From the NCBI GenBank assembly GCA_022653695.1, contig JALCSW010000004.1:1-64000 (forward strand): DNA of 64,000 nucleotides, given 5' to 3'. Origin of the DNA: Bacilli bacterium. Lineage in GTDB: Bacteria; Bacillota_I; Bacilli_A; RFN20; CAG-826. The translations under genes were made by a program, and so were the position numbers. Of the stretch, positions 42,482-51,265 are shown piece after piece (the first letter of the stretch is position 1; the number at the start of each line of letters is the position of its first letter). Under the pieces are notes generated by a model. That model saw nothing but the letters and a program-made list of their open reading frames with translations. It made no database searches and was not told the DNA's origin.

Positions 42482-43353
42482 CGATCGTTCTGACGGGGCC
42501 GACGGGAAGCGGCAAAAGCGAATTGGCCGTTCGCCTCGCCAAGGCCATCGACGGGGAGATCGTCAACGCCGACGCCTTTCAGGTTTACGAAGGAATCCGC
42601 ATAGCGACCGCCGCCCCCTCGGAAGAGCTTAGAGCCCAGGTTCCGCACCATCTCTACGGTTTCGTGCCGCTTGAGGAAAATTACGACATCGCCCGTTACC
42701 AAAAGGACTGCCGCAAAGCGATAAAGGGGATTTTGTCCCGCGGAAAGACGCCGATTCTCGTCGGCGGGAGCGGACTCTATATCCGCTCCGCTCTCTTCGA
42801 CTATGATTTCTCGGTGGACGCCTCAAAGGCGGATTTGGCCCCTTTCGAATCGCTTTCCGCCGAGGAACTGCACGCCAAATTGGCCGAGCTTGACCCAACT
42901 GAGGCTTCGAAAATACCCTACCAAAACACTCGGCGGACCCTTCGGGCGATCGCCATTTGCCTCGCCGCCGGGGAGAGCAAGACCGCCCTCATCGCCCGGC
43001 AAAGCCATGCCCCGGTTTTCGAGGCGATGTTCTTCGCTTTATTCAAGGAACGCGACGAATTGTACCCTCTGGTGGAAAAAAGGGTTGAGGAAATGTTCGC
43101 CGCGGGCCTTGCGGAGGAGACGATTCCGCTTGTGAGGAAGTACGGCCGCTCCCCCCACGCCTTCAAAGCGATCGGGGTCAAGGAGTTTTTCCCCTATATC
43201 GACGGCAAAGCCACGTTGGAGGAAGTCAAGGCCTCCATCAAACGGAACACCCGCCACTACGTCAAGGAGCAGGAGACTTGGTTTCGGCATCAATTCGATC
43301 TGACATACGTTTCCTCGTTAAGGGAGATAATGGATAAGTATGGGCATCGATGA
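42478..43353 (+). CDS. miaA: MiaA tRNA dimethylallyltransferase
   Basis: 291 residues. P-loop L-T-G-P-T-G-S-G-K-S near residue 5, then D-A-F-Q-V-Y, which stands where most family members have the DSxQ motif, G-G-S-G-L-Y-I, and R-R-T-L-R-A-I. It adds the isopentenyl group to A37, preparing the base for MiaB. It overlaps miaB by four bases and tcdA by 14. Confidence 0.96.
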   Translation: MTIVLTGPTGSGKSELAVRLAKAIDGEIVNADAFQVYEGIRIATAAPSEELRAQVPHHLYGFVPLEENYDIARYQKDCRKAIKGILSRGKTPILVGGSGLYIRSALFDYDFSVDASKADLAPFESLSAEELHAKLAELDPTEASKIPYQNTRRTLRAIAICLAAGESKTALIARQSHAPVFEAMFFALFKERDELYPLVEKRVEEMFAAGLAEETIPLVRKYGRSPHAFKAIGVKEFFPYIDGKATLEEVKASIKRNTRHYVKEQETWFRHQFDLTYVSSLREIMDKYGHR

Positions 43354-44023
43354 GCGAACCGCTTTGCTTTTGGGTCCCGAGGGGGTCAAGAGGCTCCGTC
43401 AAGCCACGGTGGCGGTTTTTGGTTTGGGCGGGGTCGGGGGGACCGCGTTCGAGGCCCTTTCCCGCGCCGGGGTCGGGACGCTTTACGCAATCGATTGCGA
43501 CCTCGTCGACGAAACCAACCTCAATCGGCAGATCCTTTTTTCGAGGCAAGACGTCGGATGCGGCAAGGCCGAAGCCGCCCAAAGGCGCGCCCTTTCGATC
43601 CGCGAAGACGTCAAAGTCATTCCCGAATCCTATGCCGTGTCCGCCGATTCCTTGCTCAGCCACGATTACTCCTCCTGCGATTATCTGCTTGACTGCCTGG
43701 ACGACATCGGCGCGAAAACGGCCCTGATCGAATACGCGAAATCCCATGCCATCCCCCTGATCGTTTCCCTAGGGATGGGGAACCGCATCGACGCCACGAA
43801 AGTCATCGTCACCAGCCTCGAGAAAACCCAAGGCGATCCGTTGGCCAAGAAGCTTCGGAAGGCCCTGAGGGACAAAAAAATCGATTTGTCGACCGTCCTC
43901 GTCGTTTTTTCGACGGAGGCGCCCATTAATAAAGGCCCCAAGCCGTCTTCGCTCATGATGGTCCCTTCGAGCGCCGGCCTCGCCATGGCGAGTCGCGTCA
44001 TAGATTTCCTAGAAAAGCGCTGA
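43340..44023 (+). CDS. tcdA: TcdA (CsdL), tRNA t6A37 dehydratase
   Basis: 227 residues. E1-like fold: G-L-G-G-V-G-G near residue 31, D-C-D-L-V-D-E-T-N-L-N-R-Q near 53 (catalytic Arg), and L-D-C-L-D-D near 119. TcdA turns t6A37 into cyclic ct6A37 using ATP. HesA or ThiF are other members, but length and C-terminus match TcdA. It ends the run of tRNA genes; a 55-base gap with no clear strong promoter follows before fhs. Confidence 0.92.
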   Translation: MGIDERTALLLGPEGVKRLRQATVAVFGLGGVGGTAFEALSRAGVGTLYAIDCDLVDETNLNRQILFSRQDVGCGKAEAAQRRALSIREDVKVIPESYAVSADSLLSHDYSSCDYLLDCLDDIGAKTALIEYAKSHAIPLIVSLGMGNRIDATKVIVTSLEKTQGDPLAKKLRKALRDKKIDLSTVLVVFSTEAPINKGPKPSSLMMVPSSAGLAMASRVIDFLEKR

Positions 44024-44078
44024 GGCGCGTAATATCCTATCTAGTATATTTTAGGAACGAAAAATCCGGAGGAGTCAT

Positions 44079-45698
44079 TTGATGTCACTTTTAAAAATCG
44101 GCGAGATCGCCCGCGAGGCGGGAATCCCTGGCGAATATGTGGAGCCATACGGCTTCTACAAGGCCAAGATCGACACGAAAATCAACGAAAAGCTCAAAAA
44201 CAGAAACGACGGGAAGCTCGTTTTGGTGACCGCCATCACGCCGACGAAGGCGGGCGAAGGGAAAACCACGACATCCATCGCCTTGGCCGAGGGTTTTGGG
44301 AAGATCGGCCAAAAAGCGCTCCTATGCCTTCGCGAGCCGGCCCTCGGCCCGGTCTTTGGCATCAAGGGCGGCGCCACGGGGGGCGGGCTGGCCTCCGTGG
44401 CCCCATCCGAGGACATCAATCTGCATTTCACGGGCGACATGCATGCGCTCACGAGCAGCATCAACCTCGTTTCGGCCGTCATCGACAACTCGATCTACCA
44501 AGGGAATCCCCTTCGCATCGATCCCGACCGCATCGTTTGGAAACGGGCGATGGACATGAACGACCGGGCCCTTCGCGAGATCACGGTCGCCCAGGGCGCC
44601 AAGAATGGGCTCGCGCGCCAGGACGGTTTCATCATCACCGTCGCGAGCGAGATGATGGCCATCATGTGCCTGGCCCGGGACAACGAGGATTTCCTCGCGC
44701 GCCTTGAGAAGATCATCGTGGCTTATGACCTCGACGGGAAGCCGCTCACCATCAAGGACCTTCGTCTCACCCATGCGATCATGAAACTCATGAAGGAGGC
44801 CCTTAAGCCGAACCTCGTCCAAACGTTGGAGAACAATCCCGTCCTTATCCATGGCGGGCCCTTCGCCAACATCGCCCACGGGTGCAACAGCCTAATCGCG
44901 ACCAAGATGGCTCTTAAGCTCGCCCCGATCGTCGTCACGGAAGCGGGCTTCGCCGCCGATCTCGGCGCCGAGAAGTTCCTTGACATCGCTTGCCGCGAAG
45001 GGGCGATGCACTGCGATTTGGCCGTTGTGGTCGCCACCGTCCGCGCCCTGAAGATGCACGGGGGGGTGCCCTTCGAGGATCTTGCTAGCGAGAACCTCGA
45101 CGCCCTCGCCAAAGGCATGCCGAACCTTGAGACGCATCTTGAGAACGTCAAGAAATACGGCGTTCCGGTCATCGTCGCCATCAACCATTTCGCGAGCGAC
45201 AGCGAAAAGGAAATCGCCTACATCGAGAAATGGTGCGACGAGCGCCACTACGAATACTCGTTCCTCGACGGTTTCGCCAAAGGCGGGGAAGGGGCGGAGG
45301 ATTTGGCCAGGAAGGTTCAGTTCATGCTGGCCAACGTCCAAAGCGATTATCACCCGATTTACGACCTCAAAGCGCCTCTGAAGCGGAAAATCGAGACCAT
45401 TTGCAAAGAGATTTACCGCGCGGGCGATGTCGTTTATGAGCCCAAAGCGGATGAGCAGTTGGCCCTTTACGAGAAGATGGGGTTCGGCGACGCCTACGTT
45501 TGCATGGCCAAGACCCCGCAATCGCTGACCGACAACCCGAAGGTTTTGGGCGCCCCGCGCGGATTCACCGTCACCATCCGCGAGGCCAACCTTTCGGCCG
45601 GGGCGAATTTCGTGGTCCCTCTTACCGGCGCCATCATGACCATGCCTGGCCTTCCGAAGCTTCCTTCGGCCGTGAAAATGGAGGATGAGCCATGGTAG
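44079..45698 (+). CDS. fhs: formate-tetrahydrofolate ligase
   Basis: 539 residues. P-loop T-P-T-K-A-G-E-G-K-T-T-T near residue 53, followed by G-I-K-G-G-A-T-G-G-G and H-G-G-P-F-A-N-I-A-H-G. It makes 10-formyl-THF from formate. CCGGAGGAG precedes the ATG. The stop overlaps the DUF951 gene by seven bases. Confidence 0.97.
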   Translation: MMSLLKIGEIAREAGIPGEYVEPYGFYKAKIDTKINEKLKNRNDGKLVLVTAITPTKAGEGKTTTSIALAEGFGKIGQKALLCLREPALGPVFGIKGGATGGGLASVAPSEDINLHFTGDMHALTSSINLVSAVIDNSIYQGNPLRIDPDRIVWKRAMDMNDRALREITVAQGAKNGLARQDGFIITVASEMMAIMCLARDNEDFLARLEKIIVAYDLDGKPLTIKDLRLTHAIMKLMKEALKPNLVQTLENNPVLIHGGPFANIAHGCNSLIATKMALKLAPIVVTEAGFAADLGAEKFLDIACREGAMHCDLAVVVATVRALKMHGGVPFEDLASENLDALAKGMPNLETHLENVKKYGVPVIVAINHFASDSEKEIAYIEKWCDERHYEYSFLDGFAKGGEGAEDLARKVQFMLANVQSDYHPIYDLKAPLKRKIETICKEIYRAGDVVYEPKADEQLALYEKMGFGDAYVCMAKTPQSLTDNPKVLGAPRGFTVTIREANLSAGANFVVPLTGAIMTMPGLPKLPSAVKMEDEPW

Positions 45699-45925
45699 GG
45701 GCCGCCCCCGTTTACACGCTCTTCGATGAGGTGGAGATGAAGCGGCCCCATCCCTGCTCGAGCCGTTCCAAGCGGTTTCAGATCGTGCGGCTTGGGGCGG
45801 ATATCAAGATCCGCTGCCTTGGCTGCGGGAATGTCTTGATGATCGACCGCGACGCCTTCAACCACAAATTGAAGCGGATCGTGGCCCATCACGAAGGACC
45901 CCTGCGGGTTTTGGGTCCGAAATGA
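45692..45925 (+). CDS. DUF951-family small protein
   Basis: 77 residues. The family pattern Y-T-L-F-D-E-V-E-M-K-R-P-H-P-C, then R-L-G-A-D-I-K-I-R-C-L-G-C-G and M-I-D-R-D-A-F is clear. The Cys residues may bind zinc. In Bacillus the DUF951 gene (yyzM) sits near ychF; here ychF is 5 kb further on. Function is unknown. A terminator follows. Confidence 0.9.
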   Translation: MVGAAPVYTLFDEVEMKRPHPCSSRSKRFQIVRLGADIKIRCLGCGNVLMIDRDAFNHKLKRIVAHHEGPLRVLGPK

Positions 45926-45929
45926 AACG

Positions 45930-45963
45930 AAGGCCCTATCCATTAGTGGAAGGGCCTTTTCTT
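45930..45963 (+). terminator. terminator after the DUF951 gene
   Basis: AAGGCCCT (45930-45937) with AGGGCCTT (45951-45958) and a T-rich tail. The tail runs into the TTG start chosen for the next gene. Confidence 0.75.
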
Positions 45964-48037
45964 GTTCATCGCTAAAAACATCGGAAAAAAATACGTTTCG
46001 GCGGCCGGAGAGAAGTGGGCTCTGCGGCATGTCGGTTTCGTTTTGCCCGATCGCGGCCTCGTCGCCATCCGCGGCGAGAGCGGATCCGGCAAAAGCACCC
46101 TCCTCAATATCCTGGCTTCTTTGGAACGGCCGAGCGAAGGGTCCGTTTTCTTTAACGGGATCGACCTTGGGCGAATGGGCGAAAGGAATTCGGCGGATCT
46201 GCGCAACGAAAGGTTCGGCTTCCTTTTCCAGCATTTCAACCTTTTGGAAGGGCAAACCGCCCTCTATAACGTGATGCTGCCCCTTCTTATCCGGGGCGCG
46301 AGGGGCGGCGAGGCGAAAAAGAAGGCCGATGCCCTTTTCTCCCGCTTCAGGATGGAGGCTTTGGCGCTTAAAAAGGCGGGGGTCCTCTCCGGGGGCGAGA
46401 AACAGAGGGTGGCCCTTTTGCGTTCCCTCATCGGCGAGCCACTCGCGCTCTTCGCCGACGAGCCGACCGGGGCCCTAGATAAAAAGAACGAGTCGTTGGT
46501 CATGGAGGCCTTATCGAAAATCGGACGCTCCCGCCTCGTTGTCCTCGTGAGCCACAACGAGCGTTTGATCGCCCGTTACGGGGATCGTGTCTTGACTTTG
46601 GCCGATGGGGTCCTCAAGGCGGATACGGGATCGGCCTTCCTTGCCAAAACCCCTCAGGCGCCCTTAAAGGCGAAACGAAGCCGTTCGGGCCGATGGAAGA
46701 AGGCGCTTTTAAAGGCCGATTTTGAGAAAAACGCCGGCAAAAACCTCCTGTCTTTCGTCTCCGAAACCATTGGTTTCATTTCTGTTCTCCTATCCCTTTC
46801 CTTCGTCTATGGCAGTCAAAACTCGCTAAAAAAAGAAAAGCGGAAAAGCCTTCTTTATTACCAATGCTCCCTTAGCGAAAAATACGCTTACGCCATACCG
46901 GGCTCCCCCCTTAAGCTCACCAAGAGCGAACGTCCGGACCGCGAAAAGGCAAACGATGTCTTCGCGGAGGTCCCTTCCGTCTCTATCGAGAACGACTACT
47001 CGTTTTTCCTTCCCCCGTATTCTTCCTTTTGCGTTGACGGGGAGACCCACGATCCCGCCTCGATAAACCCCGTTTTCGACATCACCCTCGACGAACTGGG
47101 ACGCGAAATGGTCGTCGATGGCCGCCCTTCGCCAAGCAACGATTTCTCAACCTGTCTGGTCAATAAGGAATTGGCCGATCTATTCTCCTTTTCCATCGTC
47201 GGGAGGACGATCACCCTTGCCCATGAGGTTTCCGTGGTGGCCTATGGGGTTAGTGAGGATCTCACGTTCTCCTATTCGTTTCTAGTGGCGGGGGTGGTCA
47301 AGGAATTCTCGTTTCTCAACGCCCCTCGGATTTATTATTCGTATCCGGCGGCCCGTTCTTTTTTCCGCCGTTTCCCTCTTCCGGAAATCAGTGCGGCTTC
47401 GGGGCGGGAGCTCAGCGTCGACGATCTCGTCGGCGAGGCTCTCGGCGACGAGGCCTACGCCAACTATTCGTTTCTGTGCTTCGCCCATAGCGACGCGGAC
47501 GCCGACGGCCTTCGCCGCGTTCAGGATCGGCTTGAGGCTGAGGGGTCCTCCTGCCAGATCGCGAACGCGGTTTACGAAGTCGAGAAAGGTTTCTCCTCCT
47601 TAAGATCCGCCATCGACGATTCGATGATTCCGTTTTTGCTCATCGAAGGGCTGGCCGTGGTCTTTATCATCGGGGCGATCGCCTATTCGACCGTCATTAT
47701 GAGCCGGAAAGAATCGGCGATCCTCCGTTCGCTAGGGGCCCATTCGAGCGAAGTGGCCTCGATTTACGATTTCGAATGTCTGTTCGTGAGTGTAGGCGCC
47801 TCCGTCTTCGCCTTGGCTTTTTTGCCCGTTCTGGAACGGATCCTCAATCCGTTTTTGGAGGCCAAAACGGGCATGGAGAACCTTCTCTCATTATCTTACG
47901 GCGTCGTTTTCGGAATTCCGTTTCTCGTTGTTTTTGCGCTAATTATCCTGGCCGTGGCGTTGACGTTTCTGGGGGTTGGATTTCCCCTTTTGGCAGCCAA
48001 GCGGATGCCAATCGCGGAAAGCCTGAGAGACGAGTGA
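45962..48037 (+). CDS. ABC-FtsX fusion transporter 1 (MacB-like)
   Basis: 691 residues from a TTG that lies in the terminator tail, so the true start is uncertain. Residues 1-~225 form an ATPase: Walker A G-E-S-G-S-G-K-S-T, signature L-S-G-G-E-K-Q-R-V, Walker B L-F-A-D-E-P-T-G-A-L-D, H-loop V-S-H. One membrane helix follows near 255-275, then a ~270-residue extracellular part and three C-terminal helices (FtsX-type). The layout matches MacB. MacB-type proteins act mechanically and do not carry solutes through a channel. It overlaps the next gene by four bases. Confidence 0.88.
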   Translation: MFIAKNIGKKYVSAAGEKWALRHVGFVLPDRGLVAIRGESGSGKSTLLNILASLERPSEGSVFFNGIDLGRMGERNSADLRNERFGFLFQHFNLLEGQTALYNVMLPLLIRGARGGEAKKKADALFSRFRMEALALKKAGVLSGGEKQRVALLRSLIGEPLALFADEPTGALDKKNESLVMEALSKIGRSRLVVLVSHNERLIARYGDRVLTLADGVLKADTGSAFLAKTPQAPLKAKRSRSGRWKKALLKADFEKNAGKNLLSFVSETIGFISVLLSLSFVYGSQNSLKKEKRKSLLYYQCSLSEKYAYAIPGSPLKLTKSERPDREKANDVFAEVPSVSIENDYSFFLPPYSSFCVDGETHDPASINPVFDITLDELGREMVVDGRPSPSNDFSTCLVNKELADLFSFSIVGRTITLAHEVSVVAYGVSEDLTFSYSFLVAGVVKEFSFLNAPRIYYSYPAARSFFRRFPLPEISAASGRELSVDDLVGEALGDEAYANYSFLCFAHSDADADGLRRVQDRLEAEGSSCQIANAVYEVEKGFSSLRSAIDDSMIPFLLIEGLAVVFIIGAIAYSTVIMSRKESAILRSLGAHSSEVASIYDFECLFVSVGASVFALAFLPVLERILNPFLEAKTGMENLLSLSYGVVFGIPFLVVFALIILAVALTFLGVGFPLLAAKRMPIAESLRDE

Positions 48038-50820
48038 TCGCGGTTTCGCTAGGGAACCTCTCCAAGCGGTACGGGAAGCGGATCCTATATGAAAAGGCGA
48101 ATTGCGCCTTTCCTTCGAAAGGCCTTGTCGCCATCGTCGGCGATTCCGGAAGCGGCAAGAGCACGCTTCTTGACATCATCGCCGGAATCGATGTCGATTA
48201 TGAAGGAAGAGTCATGGTCCTTGGCCACTCGCTTAAGGAAATGAGCGAGGAAGAGCGGCGCGCCTTTCGGTTGAGGCGCATCGGTTACATAAGGCAGAAC
48301 TATGATTTGCTCGAACTCGAGAACGGCCTTGAAAACGTCTTGCTGCCTTTGGAGGCCATCAGCGAGGACCGGCCGGATTTCCTGAAGCGGAAGGCCGGTT
48401 GCCTTCTCGATTCGCTTGATATCGGCGGGAAGGCCCTTCAAAAAGCCAACACCCTCTCCGGGGGAGAGAAGCAACGCGTGGCCGTCGCCAGATCCTTGAT
48501 CAATGAGGCGGAGATCCTTTTGTGCGACGAACCGACGGGCGCCCTCGACGGGGCTAGCGCCGAAAAGATTTTCGCTTTGCTCTCTTCCCTCGCCCAAAAG
48601 CGGCTCGTCATTTTGGTGAGCCATGAGGAAAAGAGGATCGCCCACTACGCGGAGTGGATCCTGCGCTTAGATTCCGGAGGCCTCTTCGAGGAAAGCAAGG
48701 GGAGGGCGCCCCTTAAGGAAGAGGACTTCGCCATTCCCCGAAACGCGAATCTGAGGGAAGAGGCCTCAGTTCCCGTTTGGACATGGATTAGGCATGGGTT
48801 TCGCCTCAACAAAGCGAAGAGGCGGCGGACGGCGATAAGCCGCCTCGTCATTTCCTTTTCCCTTTTGTCGTTGGGCTTGTCGCTTTTCGTTTCCCGTGAT
48901 TTAGGCGCGGAAATTTCGCGGGTGTTTTCGTCTTTGGTCGGCAGCGGATCGATGGTTATGGAATCGTCCAAAGGCTCTTCTGGCCCCTTTTCGGCGACCC
49001 CGGCTGAGGAAGCGCAGGTTCAGGCGATCGCAAAGAGGCACCCAACGTATGCGGATGGGTACGGGGTGGCCTATCTAGCGGATTTCGAAGACTTCTTCCC
49101 CGACCTCCACGAGGCCTTCATCCCCATCCGAGGGCATAAATTTCTTATCCAGGATATGGGGATTCGCACCGCGGTCGATTATTTGTGGCTGGAGGATTCG
49201 GATAGCGCCTTCTTTCCGGAGCGGCCCGCTTTCATGGAAGAGGACGAAATCGCGCTAGGGCTGCCCTATGACACGATGGCGGCCCTTTGTCTCAGGCTCA
49301 GCATTCTCCGTAGTTACGAATCGTTAGGAACATACCTCGCGAATCACGACGTTCCGCTCGTCTATGCGTTGGAGAACGATTCATGGGGCTATCGCGATGA
49401 GCAGATTCTCCTCGTGCGGGCGGTCACGTCTTCGCCCCGCCCGCGCATTTATCAGACGGGGCACCTCTGGAACGCTTACCTTTTGGAGACGAAGATGAGG
49501 TTTCCCTCTTCTTCGGTCGTCGACGATTCGGCGCCGTGGGTTTTGCGCAAGGTCTTTTACGTTCACCGGAAAGGGTCCCCTTTGGCTTTCCGCGATTTCC
49601 TTCGTTCGCGCGAAGACCTTTCCGGCTACGTTTTCGACGTCGCCCGGCGAGAGTATGCGCCGAGTCTGTTTCCGGGCGCGGCCGCGACGGACCTGAAACG
49701 CTATTACGTTTTTCTGACCGACCGGGATTCCTTGGCCTCTTCGACGGTGAAAGAGGTGGCCGCCTCCGGTTATTTCCGCGGCTTCGTCTATGGGGCCTCC
49801 GGCTCGTATTTGGCGTTCCCGGAATCCCTCATGGTGGGGTTTGCGCACCCCTTTTACGTTTCCTCCTCGAAAGAGGCCATCGATCAAGTGGTCGATTCGC
49901 GAAGCGAGCAAAGCGTCGAAGAGAGCGCGTTGGACGTCGAGATGCCCGCCGAAACGGTTATGGGCTCATATCTTAAGCCGGCCTCGACATGCCTGACGAT
50001 CGCCTCCGGGTCGCCCCTTCTCTCGGGTCGGAGCCCGACATCCCTATTGGAAGTCACGCTCAGCGAAAAGCTGGATGAGCGTCTTGGCCATCCCGATTCC
50101 GTTTTCGTGGCTGGGGAAATCGCCTCGTCGGCCACATCGGCGAGAGTGAGCCGAACTTACGGCACCGCGGAATTGAAGGTCGTGGGGATTTCCAGCGATG
50201 GCGTGGAGCGGCTCGGCGTGGTCGATTCGTGGGCTTTGGATTTCTTTTCGGACGTTCTTGGAATGTCTTCTTTTTCCTTGCTTCCGAGGCAGGCGATCTT
50301 CTACGAAAAAAGCGGCGTCGACGCTTCCGATGCCCTCGAGGAGCTTGGGGAAAGACACCCCGATTGCCTTTTCAGCGACCCTTCCTCTCGTGTGAGCCAA
50401 TCCGTTTCGGCGGCCGTTTCCTACGTCGACTTGGCCCTTTATGGGGGAATGGGGGTTTGTCTAACCCTTTCCTTCCTCCTTCTTTTGGTCGTGACCATTC
50501 TCACGGTCGCCGAGAACCGGAGGGAAGGGCGCATCTTTTTTCAACTGGGGCTCTCGAAAAAGGATGCCGCGAACGCTTTTGGGGCCACCGTTTTGCTGCA
50601 TCTAGCCTCCTCTTCCCTGATTGCGGCGGGGCTTTTGGTTCTCCTGGAATTCGGCGTGGACCGACTCATCAAAAGCAGCTTCTCGGTCACCGATCCCTTC
50701 GTTTTCGACTTTTGGCCCCTTGGGGCGGTTTTTCTTTCGGCCGCCCTCTCCCTCACGCTTCTGCAGACGGCCATCGGTCTCTTCGTTTTCCGCCACGATT
50801 TCCGTCGCGACGGCCGCTAG
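48034..50820 (+). CDS. ABC-FtsX fusion transporter 2, with an unusually large extracellular part
   Basis: 928 residues from the GTG at 48034, which overlaps the stop of transporter 1. A start upstream in the same frame would be inside that gene. ATPase motifs are complete: G-D-S-G-S-G-K-S-T, L-S-G-G-E-K-Q-R-V-A-V-A, L-L-C-D-E-P-T-G-A-L-D. One helix near 270-290 precedes an extracellular part of about 500 residues, followed by three FtsX-type helices. Transporter 1 and this protein probably form one complex. Export of peptides or lipoprotein handling is possible; substrate unknown. Confidence 0.88.
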   Translation: MIAVSLGNLSKRYGKRILYEKANCAFPSKGLVAIVGDSGSGKSTLLDIIAGIDVDYEGRVMVLGHSLKEMSEEERRAFRLRRIGYIRQNYDLLELENGLENVLLPLEAISEDRPDFLKRKAGCLLDSLDIGGKALQKANTLSGGEKQRVAVARSLINEAEILLCDEPTGALDGASAEKIFALLSSLAQKRLVILVSHEEKRIAHYAEWILRLDSGGLFEESKGRAPLKEEDFAIPRNANLREEASVPVWTWIRHGFRLNKAKRRRTAISRLVISFSLLSLGLSLFVSRDLGAEISRVFSSLVGSGSMVMESSKGSSGPFSATPAEEAQVQAIAKRHPTYADGYGVAYLADFEDFFPDLHEAFIPIRGHKFLIQDMGIRTAVDYLWLEDSDSAFFPERPAFMEEDEIALGLPYDTMAALCLRLSILRSYESLGTYLANHDVPLVYALENDSWGYRDEQILLVRAVTSSPRPRIYQTGHLWNAYLLETKMRFPSSSVVDDSAPWVLRKVFYVHRKGSPLAFRDFLRSREDLSGYVFDVARREYAPSLFPGAAATDLKRYYVFLTDRDSLASSTVKEVAASGYFRGFVYGASGSYLAFPESLMVGFAHPFYVSSSKEAIDQVVDSRSEQSVEESALDVEMPAETVMGSYLKPASTCLTIASGSPLLSGRSPTSLLEVTLSEKLDERLGHPDSVFVAGEIASSATSARVSRTYGTAELKVVGISSDGVERLGVVDSWALDFFSDVLGMSSFSLLPRQAIFYEKSGVDASDALEELGERHPDCLFSDPSSRVSQSVSAAVSYVDLALYGGMGVCLTLSFLLLLVVTILTVAENRREGRIFFQLGLSKKDAANAFGATVLLHLASSSLIAAGLLVLLEFGVDRLIKSSFSVTDPFVFDFWPLGAVFLSAALSLTLLQTAIGLFVFRHDFRRDGR

Positions 50821-50875
50821 ATTTCTTTTTATTTCTTTTCCTAATGGTTTTCCTTCTCTTTTTTCGCATTTTTTG

Positions 50876-50905
50876 TTAACGCATTCCGTCTATAGGTGCT
50901 ATCAT
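50876..50905 (+). promoter_or_regulatory. cspA promoter with extended -10
   Basis: TTAACG (50876-50881), an 18-base spacer and TATCAT (50900-50905) preceded by TGC (extended -10). The preceding 50 bases are T-rich. Confidence 0.5.
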
Positions 50906-50956
50906 AACGCTCAGTTGGTTAAATAAAATTAACGAACTAGGAAGGTTAGGAGTCTC

Positions 50957-51157
50957 ATGAAGGGAACAGTTAAAATGTTCAACAAGGAGAAGGGCTACGG
51001 CTTCATTCACGGTGAAGATAACGTTGACTACTTCTTCCATTACAGTGCCTTGATCATGGATAGCTACAAGACCGCCGAGCCGGGCGAGCATGTAGAATTC
51101 GACATTCAGCAATCTGAACGTGGTCCGCGCGCTTCGAACATCAAGAAAATCGACTAA
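50957..51157 (+). CDS. cspA: cold-shock protein
   Basis: 66 residues. RNP1-like G-Y-G-F-I-H and RNP2-like Y-F-F-H-Y-S, the RNA-binding motifs of CspA, are present. The start M-K-G-T-V-K is typical. It binds single-stranded RNA and DNA. TTAGGAG precedes the ATG. A terminator follows. Confidence 0.96.
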   Translation: MKGTVKMFNKEKGYGFIHGEDNVDYFFHYSALIMDSYKTAEPGEHVEFDIQQSERGPRASNIKKID

Positions 51158-51181
51158 CTTAACTAGTTAAGAAGTCGCTTC

Positions 51182-51210
51182 AAGCCCCGCCGTTGCAGCG
51201 GGGCTTTTCT
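51182..51210 (+). terminator. cspA terminator
   Basis: AAGCCCCGC (51182-51190) with GCGGGGCTT (51198-51206) followed by TTCTT. Confidence 0.9.
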
Positions 51211-51231
51211 TGTCTTTCATTGATGGGGGCG

Positions 51232-51248
51232 TAGAGATATAATCTCTA
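51232..51248 (+). promoter_or_regulatory. ychF promoter -10 inside a palindrome
   Basis: TAGAGAT-ATA-ATCTCTA (51232-51248) contains TATAAT (51238-51243). The -35 (about TTTCAT) is weak. The palindrome covers the -10 and could be an operator. Confidence 0.5.
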
Positions 51249-51265
51249 AGCGAGAAGGAAGCGGA

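Noticed and set aside
47776-48033. Longer N-terminus for the second ABC-FtsX protein
   Set aside because: These codons lie inside the C-terminal helices of the first protein in another frame; the ATPase domain begins at the GTG at 48034.
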